Part shown: in pieces, positions 8,630 through 18,926 of the stretch | How the letters are laid out: each line of letters begins with the position of its first letter | Position numbering within the stretch: the stretch's first letter is position 1 | Assembly (NCBI GenBank): GCA_036936605.1 | Contig: JAUPFV010000004.1 | Span: 138,827,473 to 138,891,472, forward strand | Direction: 5' to 3' | DNA: 64,000 bases | Source of the DNA: Limnanthes douglasii subsp. nivea | Taxonomy: Eukaryota; Streptophyta; Magnoliopsida; Brassicales; Limnanthaceae | Program-made: the position numbers and the translations under genes | Notes under the pieces: generated by a model | Told to the model about the DNA's origin: nothing | Databases searched by the model: none | The model's input: the letters and a program-made list of their open reading frames with translations, nothing else

Positions 8630-11614
8630 ATGTTTACAGCAAGAACAGCACTGATCAAGGGCGGCTGGCTTAACCTCTCGGAATTGGAGAAAGCTCAAAG
8701 AGTTGAGAAGGAAAAACGACTTGCTGCAGGGCTACCATCGTTGCCTATTGAGAAACCAGCCTCTTCTGTCGCAGAATCTGATAGAGGTTCATCTTCTTCC
8801 AAAGGTACAAAACCTAAAAAACTCTTTCAATCAACGCTCTCCCCCATAGTATATGGCTCCTCAGTTCAGGAGTCGATCCCTGCTGTTGAACCGGGAGTTA
8901 CTGTCACAAGTGTTAGGAAAAAATCTTCTTTCATTGCTATGGGGTCTGACTCTGACCATTCCCCGGATAAGTTAATCATGAAAAGGCCAAGTCGGTTGGT
9001 CAAAGGGCTTTCTTCTAAAAACACACCCTCGAAATCGGGGGCAAAAGATAGTGTATCAGGGTCTGGGGCAACTATAAGGGCTCCCCGGGAGAGGCTGTCA
9101 GGACTAGAGGCCAGCAGCCCACTACCCCCCAAGGAATCTTCTGCCTCAGAAACTCAAATTGAGGTGAGAAGTCGAGTAAATACGAACAGCCAACAGTCCG
9201 GACGATCAGCTATGCCAAGCCTCAATCCTCCCCGGACTACTTCTACAGAAGCTCCCCCAACAATTATGGAGGAGAGGATGGAGGACTCCACAGAGGAGGT
9301 TAGATTTGAGTCCGAGTCTTCCGGACAGGCTGATACTGCCATTGTTGTTGCCAAGAAGGGCAAAGAGGACTTATATCTAAGGCACCCGGACCTGCCGGAG
9401 AGCCTTGAAGGGAGAGTAGGGCCATGCTTTCATAAAGTCGAGTTCAAGTATCTTTCAGCTTTGCTAAGGACCAAGTATGCGTTCATCCATACTTCGGATC
9501 TGGGTCGGTTGCGCACTAAGTGGGGGATCCCTGAGAATGTAAAGATATGAATTCCCATCGATCCAGAGACCCCGATGGACTGCAAAAGGAATGAGATAGT
9601 CTTCTTCACTGAGCTATTTAACTGGGGACTCAGGTTCCCACTGGACCCGGAGATAGTGCGCTATTTTCACTTGGTCAAGCTCTGCCCGACACAGCTAAGC
9701 CCCAACGGTTGGTTCACCTTGATGTCATGTATTATGGCGTCTAGGTTATCTGAAATCCCACTTCCTATGGAAGATTTTGCAGTTGTGGCCAGCTTGTGCA
9801 AACATCATCAGTTCCCCTTCTACCATTTCAACATGGGGAACGACCTCAAAGCTGTTGATGATCTCCTGGAGTCGGAGAGAAAATGGAGGAGCCAATTCTT
9901 ATTTGTCAGTGGCTCATGGGAGAATGGCAAGAAAATCAAGACCGGAGAGAATCTAAGCCTCCTCAGGAGTAGATGGAGGAGTGACCGTAAGCTTCTCATC
10001 TTAAGTCTCTGTCCGATTTTCCCTTTTCTTTGAGTTTATGCTAATCAGTTTCTTTTCGTTTTAACAGAGCTGCCAAAGGAGTTCGGGGACTACCTAAAGG
10101 CCGGACAGACTACCTGTGGCAAAATTAACGCTTGGGCTGCAGAGAATTGGGAGAATAGGTTCCACAAGGCCTTCACTCCTGGAAATTTAGCAAGGTCCCA
10201 TCTGTGGAACACCACAGGTCGAAGATACCTAACTTGGGAGGAGTTCTCCACCCAACCTGATGAAGACGTCGTGCTGAGAAGGTCCCATGAACTGGATGGG
10301 ACTCTCTTCCTGCCTGCCCGGGCCAAAGCCCCAAGCAAAATGAAGGGCAAGAAGAAGAAAGGCAGGAAGGTGGCAGGAGACAATGAGAAGGAAGCCCCAA
10401 CAGACACAGAGGGACCGACACAGGTTCAAATTGATGCAGCCCTTTTACAAGTGGTGGAGCAGGAGAGCGAGAAGCAGGAAGTGAACCTTGCAAAACCTCT
10501 AAGGGCTTCCAAGAGGACTCGCAAGCAAACAAGTGAGAGTGCTGATAGGGAGGCCAAGAAGAAGAAAACTTCCCAAGGAGATGAGGTTGCTCTCCGGGAT
10601 CCGGAGCCCTCTTTCCTTACTGACCCTACACTAGCCGAAGAGATCCCAAGAGACTTTCAAGAAGAGATCCCAAGGGAATTCCACACAGATGAAGTTGAGG
10701 GGGGAGAGCTTAACTTACACGAAATGGACATCACCGGTCTGGGTGGACTTGGTGAATATTTTCTTGGGCTGCCCAGAGACGAGTTCGCAGGGCCCTATGT
10801 CCCTCCAAGCAGCTCCAACACAGTTAACTTCAATGGTAAGACTTTTATGGTTTCCAGTGAGAGGGATGTTATAGCCCATTCTCTTCTTAGCAATGTACAG
10901 CCAGTGCTTACTTTGGAAAGGCAAGTCCGAAGTCAGGCAGACACCATCAAAGACCTCAAATCTGAGAAGGAAAAACTATCCGAGGACCTCCGGACTGCTG
11001 CCAATAAGGTTGATTTGCTCAAGGAGGCAAATGATCAGCTAAAGAAGAACCAAGACGAAAACAACACAAAAGTTGCTTCCTTGGAAGAGACCGTAAAAGA
11101 TCTCCGGGCCAAGCTGTCCGGACTGGAGAAGGACTTAACAATCTCAAGGGGAGAAACTACAGCCAAGGAGAAGCTCGTCACCAACCTGACCACTGACAAA
11201 ATTTCTTTAGAGAACGCAGTGACTCAGGCTGCTGAAGAAAATGCTGCTTTGGTGAGGGATCAAGAGGCCATGATCAAGGCCAAGATCAACGCCTATGCCA
11301 GAGAGATGATCCAAAGTGAGGAGCTAATGATCCAAAAGGTGAAGTCTGATATGGTCCTCCCGTTTCACGAGAAATTCCCGAAGAGGAGATTAGGGGAATT
11401 ATGGCGCTATGTGGATGATGATGATCTCCCATACTGGACCATGGTTGATGAGGGGTACTCCAGTGAGTCTTCGTCCGGTGATGAAGAGGAAACCGGAGAG
11501 AGCCCAGGTGAGGAAGAAATTGATCCTAAGGGTAAGAAGATAGTCGAAGAGAAGAGCGACATCAAGGGCAAGAAAGCAAATGAGGGTAAGCCATCTTCAA
11601 AGGCTCAACCTTAA
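8630..11614 (+). pseudogene. antisense aORF copy 1 (Transposase_28-like, coiled coil), one premature stop
   Basis: Exon 1 (8630-9986) and exon 2 (10068-11614) flank a GT-AG intron at 9987-10067; splicing keeps frame and would give 967 codons plus stop. A TGA at 9548-9550 replaces an Arg codon used by element B, so full-length product is not expected. Visible parts are an N-terminus MFTARTALIKGGWLNLSEL, a Ser/Lys-rich stretch, a LPESLEGRVGPCFHK motif, a Transposase_28-like core (about residues 316-370, FNWGLRFPLDPE to QLSPNGW), basic NLS-like tracts (KGKKKKGRK and AKKKKTS), a coiled coil (about 735-875) and an acidic tail with YVDDDD. The ATG is supported by conservation in C and F and a TATA box 109 bp upstream. 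The biochemical role is unknown; a nuclear DNA-associated factor is only a guess from composition. Confidence 0.85.
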
Positions 11615-11654
11615 CTTATAATTTATTTTGTTTATCTTTTATTCGAACTAAAGT

Positions 11655-11757
11655 CCTTGGAAGGCCAAGGCACTCTTTTTGTGATGGCGTCCGTATTATT
11701 CGGACAGATTTTTGTATTGTGCCCAAACTTGTTCAAAAAGTCCTTGGAAGGCCAAGG
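11655..11757. other. paired CCTTGG/CCAAGG hairpins after aORF copy 1
   Basis: CCTTGG-AAGG-CCAAGG occurs at 11655-11670 and again at 11742-11757, each preceded by AAAGT. It lies 41 bp past the aORF stop, in its presumed 3' untranslated region. Confidence 0.7.
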
Positions 11758-11960
11758 CAGTTTTAAGTTGTTGAATGAATATTTTATTTTGCTCAACCAT
11801 CCTCTTCTTTCATTATTTGTTTAAATAGCTGGAGTTTAAGTAGTTTTATTGTATTGTGAGAGTATTAAGACTCTCCGGCTAGAATTTAAATAGCCCTTAA
11901 ATCTTTTAACCCGGGTAGTATGATAAGAGACAAAATTTTGAAAATACTTAGAGAATTTTG

Positions 11961-12030
11961 AAGAAGGCACCAAGTTTTATTGAAAGCTCTCCGTACCACC
12001 GAAGAGGGAAAGGTATGCCCCCAAATATTT
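11961..12030 (-). promoter_or_regulatory. conserved non-coding block after pol copy 1
   Basis: On the minus strand it reads GGGGGCATACCTTTCC, then GGTGGTACGGAGAGC, then TCAATAAAACTTGGTGCC. It matches the block after pol in B, C, D, F and G and includes an AATAAAA string, a likely polyadenylation region for the sense transcript. Confidence 0.6.
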
Positions 12031-12067
12031 ACATGGATGTTTAAACAAGTAAATATTTACACAAGTT

Positions 12068-15000
12068 TTATTCCAAGTACATTCGAAGGTGTTCAATATT
12101 CCAAGGGTGAGTTAAAACCCTGCCATCTTTGTCTTCCAACCAGTATGTCCCAGGTTTGATTCTTTCAACCACAGTATATGGACCCTCCCAAGTTGGGGCC
12201 AGCTTTCCGAAGAGCTTTTCCTTAGTATGCAAGAAAACTTTCCTTAATACTTTATCTCCTGGTTGAAAATCTCTTCTTTTAACCTTAGAAGCAAACCTGC
12301 TTCTCATCAAGCCCTGATAGTGTGCCATTCTAAGATGAGCTTTCACCCGTCTTTCTTCGATCAAATCAAGCTGATTTCTAATTGCCATCTCATTAGCCTG
12401 TCCGGAGAAGTTATGAACACGAAAGGAGGGGAGTGTTTTCTCTATGGGGGCTACTGCATCCATTCCATAGACCAAGGCAAAAGGGGATTCTTGTGTTGCA
12501 GCCCCAGGTGTTGTCCGGTAGGCCCACAAGACTTCTTACAGATAACTAGGCCACTTCCCAGCAGCCCCTTCTAAATTCTTCTTTAAACCGGACAGTATCG
12601 TTCTATTAGCCACTTCAACTTGCCCATTGGCTTGAGGGTGGAAAGGTGAAGAAAAGCAGTGCTGAATACCCCTTGAGGCACAGAAGCTTTCCATTTCTCT
12701 GTTGTCAAACTGTGGCCCGTTGTCTGTTGTTATTTTCTGGGGGACACCAAATCTGCAACATATGTTGGATAGAATGAATTTTATGACAGCTTTTGAGGTT
12801 GTCCCTGCTAAGGGGGCTGCTTCTATCCACTTCGAGAAGTATTCAATGGCTACAATTATGGTTTTACGCCCTCCGGACGCCACAGGGAGAGGCCCAACTA
12901 AGTCCAATCCCCATCGAGAAAAAGGGATGGGCTCAGAAATTGATTCCAGAGGAATGGCTGGTACATGAATTTCATTGTTGTACCTCTGGCATGGGTCACA
13001 CCTTCTTACCAGCTCCTTAACATCTTTCATAATCGATGGCCAATAGTATCCGGAGAGTAGCACTCTTCTTGTTAAAGCTCTAAATCCACAATGGGCTGAT
13101 CCCTCACCATCATGCAATTCGGAGAGAACTGTCTGTGACTCATGATCCCCTAAACAACGTAGGAGAGGTTTGCTGTAGGACTTTTTGTACAAGACTTCTC
13201 TAATCATAATGAAACCACGAGCCCTGTGTTTCAATGTTCTGGCTTGTGTTTTATCCAAGGGCACGTTACCACCGGACAAATATTGTATAAGAGGAGACCT
13301 CCAATCTTGAGGCCGATATACCTGTATTTCAAAGACTTTCTCTTTTCCACCCTCACCAAGTTCAATAGAAGGGCTCTCAAGCACATGGATCCATGGGTAG
13401 GACTCCGTATATGCTATCGTTGCCAATGAATCTGCTAGCTCATTATCTGCCCGGGGGATGTGCTCATAGACAACAGCTTTCTTTAACGCTTCATTTTTGA
13501 GGAGGAGTAAATACTTGACCAATTGCTCCTTTCTAGCCTCTGATAGGCCCAAGGCATGGTGGACAAGCAACTGGGAGTCACTTAGTAGCTTGACCCTTTT
13601 AGCTCCACAGATATAGGCCAACTTTAACCCAGCTATGGCTGCTTCGTACTCGGACTCATTATTGGATGCCCTGAAAGCAAAACAAATAGCTTGGTACATG
13701 TTGTCCCCGTATGGGGAAGTGAGACATATTCCTGCCCCAGATCCCATGGTACTGGATCCTCTGTCTGTTCGGACAATCCACACTTTCTTGTCTTTTGAAT
13801 CAGTAGGTTGCTTCGAATCCCTGTCAGAGTGGAATTCAACCAGAAAATCAGCCACAGCTTGGGCTTTTACCGCTGTCCGGGGAGCAAAGTCTATGTCGAA
13901 GTCCCCCAACTCTACTGACCACTTGGTCATTCTGCTTGAAATGTCTGCTTTTTGAAGGACATTCTTTAAAGGGAAGGACGTTCGGACAATGATAGGATGA
14001 GCCTGGAAGTAGGGCCTCATTTTCCTTGCAGCTATCACCAAGGCTAATGCCAGTTTTTCAAGTTTCAAGTAACGTCTCTCAGCATCAATCAAGCTTTTGC
14101 TGATGTAGTACACTGGGTGAGGATGCCCATCAACCTCCCTTACTAGCACAGCACTGATGGCACAACTTGAAACAGCCAGATATACAAAGAGAGTCTCCCC
14201 ATCAACTGGTTTGAACAAAGTCTTGGGAGAGGAAAGATGTTTCTTGATTTCATTAAATGCTTCATTACACGGTGGTGTCCATTCAAACCCCTTTGCACCC
14301 TTCAAGGTTTGAAAGAAAGGAGCACACATGTCCGAAGACCTGGAGATGAATCTGTTCAAGGCAGCCAATCTCCCCGTTAATCGCTGTACTTCTTTAATGT
14401 TTCGAGGAGGCTCCATTTGGAACAAAGCATTGAGTTGGTCCGGGTCGGGCTGTATTCCATGCTCACTTATGATATACCCTAAGAACTTCCCGGACTGCAC
14501 TCCGAACACACACTTTTCAGGGTTTAGTTTCAAATTTACTTTGGCCAAGTTGGCAAAAGTCTCTTGGAGGTCGGACAAGTGCAACTGCTCATTCACGCTT
14601 TTTACCATCATATCGTCAATGTAAACCTCCATATTTCTTCTAATTTGATCAGCAAATGCCTTGTTGACTAACCTTTGATAAGTAGCCCCAGCATTTTTCA
14701 GGCGTGGTATGCTCTTGATCTTTTGGATCTACTTGAATCTGATTGTACCCGGAGAAGGCATCCATGAAGGAGAGAAGCTTGTTCCCATAAGTAGAGTCTA
14801 CTAACTGATCTATCCGGGGGACCGGATACAAGTCTTTTGGACAAGCTCGATCGAGGTCTGTGAAGTCAATGCACATACGCCATTTGCCATTCTTCTTTTT
14901 TACTAAAACAGGATTGGCAGTCCACAAAGGGTATTGAGATTCTTTAATGTGCCCCATCTTTGTGAGTCTGTCAACCTCTTGTACAATGACATCAGCCTTT

Positions 15001-15173
15001 TCTTTTGAAAAAGCTCTCCTCTTTTGTACCACTGGTGCCACATCTCTTCGGACAGATAGGTGATGGGAAATCACCTCTGATGGAATTCCAGTTACATCAG
15101 CATTGCACCAAGCAAAAACGTGCTGATGATCTTTTAAGAATTTCAACATTCCTTCTTTCAGCATTGGTGGCAT
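12068..15173 (-). pseudogene. pol copy 1 (RT, RNase H, second RNase H, integrase), defective
   Basis: In minus order the visible parts are: RT with RAFSKEKADVIV, KKKNGKWRMCIDFTDLN, YNQIQVD and VYIDDMMVKS; RNase H with YYISKSLIDAERRY; a tether with SRMTKWSVELGDFDI; a second RNase H-like domain (NNESEYEAAI, SDSQLL, ADSLATIA); then integrase with HHCC (SAHCG, CDPCQRY), AIEYFSKW, TTDNG and NGQVEVAN. Near 14690-14705 about 17 codons including the usual MPFG segment are deleted and the frame changes. A TAA at 12536-12538 replaces a Gln codon before the LWAYRTTPG motif. The first integrase catalytic Asp is Glu (codon 12844-12842). This duplicate has no gag or protease before it, so it is not expected to be expressed as a normal polyprotein. 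Confidence 0.9.
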
Positions 15174-15488
15174 TTTGGACCCTATCCTGACACTTTTCCT
15201 TCTTCCAAGCAGTGCGTTTCAACCTCTTCAATCGGAATCAACACTCCGGGGGTCTCTCTGGGGTCATCAATTTCACCCTCACCCCCAGGAAGACCCTCGG
15301 ACTGCTATTGATCATTTATACGGACTGCCCCCAGCGTTCGTGGAGCCAAGGCAGTGGCATAGCATTCTCTTGCACTTACTATAAATTCTCATTCACTTTT
15401 CACTGTCTCATTATCTCTTTCAAATTTCACTCTGAAATTTTACTCAGAGCTTTATCTCTCTAGAACTTCAAAACTTCCTTGGCTGTTT

Positions 15489-18473
15489 ATGTTTACAGCA
15501 AGAACAGCACTGATCAAGGGCGGCTGGCTTAACCTCTCGGAATTGGAGAAAGCTCAAAGAGTTGAGAAGGAAAAACGACTTGCTGCAGGGCTACCATCGT
15601 TGCCTATTGAGAAACCAGCCTCTTCTGTCGCAGAATCTGATAGAGGTTCATCTTCTTCCAAAGGTACAAAACCTAAAAAACTCTTTCAATCAACGCTCTC
15701 CCCCATAGTATATGGCTCCTCAGTTCAGGAGTCGATCCCTGCTGTTGAACCGGGAGTTACTGTCACAAGTGTTAGGAAAAAATCTTCTTTCATTGCTATG
15801 GGGTCTGACTCTGACCATTCCCCGGATAAGTTAATCATGAAAAGGCCAAGTCGGTTGGTCAAAGGGCTTTCTTCTAAAAACACACCCTCGAAATCGGGGG
15901 CAAAAGATAGTGTATCAGGGTCTGGGGCAACTATAAGGGCTCCCCGGGAGAGGCTGTCAGGACTAGAGGCCAGCAGCCCACTACCCCCCAAGGAATCTTC
16001 TGCCTCAGAAACTCAAATTGAGGTGAGAAGTCGAGTAAATACGAACAGCCAACAGTCCGGACGATCAGCTATGCCAAGCCTCAATCCTCCCCGGACTACT
16101 TCTACAGAAGCTCCCCCAACAATTATGGAGGAGAGGATGGAGGACTCCACAGAGGAGGTTAGATTTGAGTCCGAGTCTTCCGGACAGGCTGATACTGCCA
16201 TTGTTGTTGCCAAGAAGGGCAAAGAGGACTTATATCTAAGGCACCCGGACCTGCCGGAGAGCCTTGAAGGGAGAGTAGGGCCATGCTTTCATAAAGTCGA
16301 GTTCAAGTATCTTTCAGCTTTGCTAAGGACCAAGTATGCGTTCATCCATACTTCGGATCTGGGTCGGTTGCGCACTAAGTGGGGGATCCCTGAGAATGTA
16401 AAGATATGAATTCCCATCGATCCAGAGACCCCGATGGACTGCAAAAGGAATGAGATAGTCTTCTTCACTGAGCTATTTAACTGGGGACTCAGGTTCCCAC
16501 TGGACCCGGAGATAGTGCGCTATTTTCACTTGGTCAAGCTCTGCCCGACACAGCTAAGCCCCAACGGTTGGTTCACCTTGATGTCATGTATTATGGCGTC
16601 TAGGTTATCTGAAATCCCACTTCCTATGGAAGATTTTGCAGTTGTGGCCAGCTTGTGCAAACATCATCAGTTCCCCTTCTACCATTTCAACATGGGGAAC
16701 GACCTCAAAGCTGTTGATGATCTCCTGGAGTCGGAGAGAAAATGGAGGAGCCAATTCTTATTTGTCAGTGGCTCATGGGAGAATGGCAAGAAAATCAAGA
16801 CCGGAGAGAATCTAAGCCTCCTCAGGAGTAGATGGAGGAGTGACCGTAAGCTTCTCATCTTAAGTCTCTGTCCGATTTTCCCTTTTCTTTGAGTTTATGC
16901 TAATCAGTTTCTTTTCGTTTTAACAGAGCTGCCAAAGGAGTTCGGGGACTACCTAAAGGCCGGACAGACTACCTGTGGCAAAATTAACGCTTGGGCTGCA
17001 GAGAATTGGGAGAATAGGTTCCACAAGGCCTTCACTCCTGGAAATTTAGCAAGGTCCCATCTGTGGAACACCACAGGTCGAAGATACCTAACTTGGGAGG
17101 AGTTCTCCACCCAACCTGATGAAGACGTCGTGCTGAGAAGGTCCCATGAACTGGATGGGACTCTCTTCCTGCCTGCCCGGGCCAAAGCCCCAAGCAAAAT
17201 GAAGGGCAAGAAGAAGAAAGGCAGGAAGGTGGCAGGAGACAATGAGAAGGAAGCCCCAACAGACACAGAGGGACCGACACAGGTTCAAATTGATGCAGCC
17301 CTTTTACAAGTGGTGGAGCAGGAGAGCGAGAAGCAGGAAGTGAACCTTGCAAAACCTCTAAGGGCTTCCAAGAGGACTCGCAAGCAAACAAGTGAGAGTG
17401 CTGATAGGGAGGCCAAGAAGAAGAAAACTTCCCAAGGAGATGAGGTTGCTCTCCGGGATCCGGAGCCCTCTTTCCTTACTGACCCTACACTAGCCGAAGA
17501 GATCCCAAGAGACTTTCAAGAAGAGATCCCAAGGGAATTCCACACAGATGAAGTTGAGGGGGGAGAGCTTAACTTACACGAAATGGACATCACCGGTCTG
17601 GGTGGACTTGGTGAATATTTTCTTGGGCTGCCCAGAGACGAGTTCGCAGGGCCCTATGTCCCTCCAAGCAGCTCCAACACAGTTAACTTCAATGGTAAGA
17701 CTTTTATGGTTTCCAGTGAGAGGGATGTTATAGCCCATTCTCTTCTTAGCAATGTACAGCCAGTGCTTACTTTGGAAAGGCAAGTCCGAAGTCAGGCAGA
17801 CACCATCAAAGACCTCAAATCTGAGAAGGAAAAACTATCCGAGGACCTCCGGACTGCTGCCAATAAGGTTGATTTGCTCAAGGAGGCAAATGATCAGCTA
17901 AAGAAGAACCAAGACGAAAACAACACAAAAGTTGCTTCCTTGGAAGAGACCGTAAAAGATCTCCGGGCCAAGCTGTCCGGACTGGAGAAGGACTTAACAA
18001 TCTCAAGGGGAGAAACTACAGCCAAGGAGAAGCTCGTCACCAACCTGACCACTGACAAAATTTCTTTAGAGAACGCAGTGACTCAGGCTGCTGAAGAAAA
18101 TGCTGCTTTGGTGAGGGATCAAGAGGCCATGATCAAGGCCAAGATCAACGCCTATGCCAGAGAGATGATCCAAAGTGAGGAGCTAATGATCCAAAAGGTG
18201 AAGTCTGATATGGTCCTCCCGTTTCACGAGAAATTCCCGAAGAGGAGATTAGGGGAATTATGGCGCTATGTGGATGATGATGATCTCCCATACTGGACCA
18301 TGGTTGATGAGGGGTACTCCAGTGAGTCTTCGTCCGGTGATGAAGAGGAAACCGGAGAGAGCCCAGGTGAGGAAGAAATTGATCCTAAGGGTAAGAAGAT
18401 AGTCGAAGAGAAGAGCGACATCAAGGGCAAGAAAGCAAATGAGGGTAAGCCATCTTCAAAGGCTCAACCTTAA
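15489..18473 (+). pseudogene. antisense aORF copy 2, promoter upstream part lost
   Basis: The protein is the same as copy 1 in every stretch I compared: exon 1 15489-16845, intron 16846-16926, exon 2 16927-18473, with the same TGA at 16407-16409. The TATA box is present at 15380-15386. Upstream of the junction at 15375 the sequence is pol/protease DNA instead of the G-box region, so this copy would depend on different upstream elements. It lies convergent to pol copy 2 and back to back with pol copy 1. Confidence 0.85.
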
Positions 18474-18513
18474 CTTATAATTTATTTTGTTTATCTTTTA
18501 TTCGAACTAAAGT

Positions 18514-18616
18514 CCTTGGAAGGCCAAGGCACTCTTTTTGTGATGGCGTCCGTATTATTCGGACAGATTTTTGTATTGTGCCCAAACTTGTTCAAAAAGT
18601 CCTTGGAAGGCCAAGG
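18514..18616. other. paired CCTTGG/CCAAGG hairpins after aORF copy 2
   Basis: Duplicate of the hairpin pair at 11655-11757, at 18514-18529 and 18601-18616, following the aORF stop at 18473. Confidence 0.7.
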
Positions 18617-18819
18617 CAGTTTTAAGTTGTTGAATGAATATTTTATTTTGCTCAACCATCCTCTTCTTTCATTATTTGTTTAAATAGCTGGAGTTTAAGT
18701 AGTTTTATTGTATTGTGAGAGTATTAAGACTCTCCGGCTAGAATTTAAATAGCCCTTAAATCTTTTAACCCGGGTAGTATGATAAGAGACAAAATTTTGA
18801 AAATACTTAGAGAATTTTG

Positions 18820-18889
18820 AAGAAGGCACCAAGTTTTATTGAAAGCTCTCCGTACCACCGAAGAGGGAAAGGTATGCCCCCAAATATTT
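18820..18889 (-). promoter_or_regulatory. conserved non-coding block after pol copy 2
   Basis: Duplicate of 11961-12030. It lies just past the end of the upstream pol copy, where the sense transcript of an unduplicated element would probably end. Confidence 0.55.
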
Positions 18890-18926
18890 ACATGGATGTT
18901 TAAACAAGTAAATATTTACACAAGTT

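Larger units (their letters stand above)
8517..15374. repeat. tandem duplication unit 1 (6,858 bp) inside element A
   Basis: It is nearly identical to 15376-22233 (offset 6,859). The differences I found are at 14336 (A/T), 14593 (T/C) and 14699 (C/T). The unit runs from the TATA box of the aORF through the whole aORF and pol into the end of the protease region. Its right edge joins unit 2 with a single extra C at 15375 and no meaningful homology. Confidence 0.95.

Noticed and set aside
8866..9132. Minus-strand open frame opposite the aORF, and many similar frames opposite pol
   Set aside because: They are shadows of well-supported coding regions on the other strand and have no family motif or promoter of their own.
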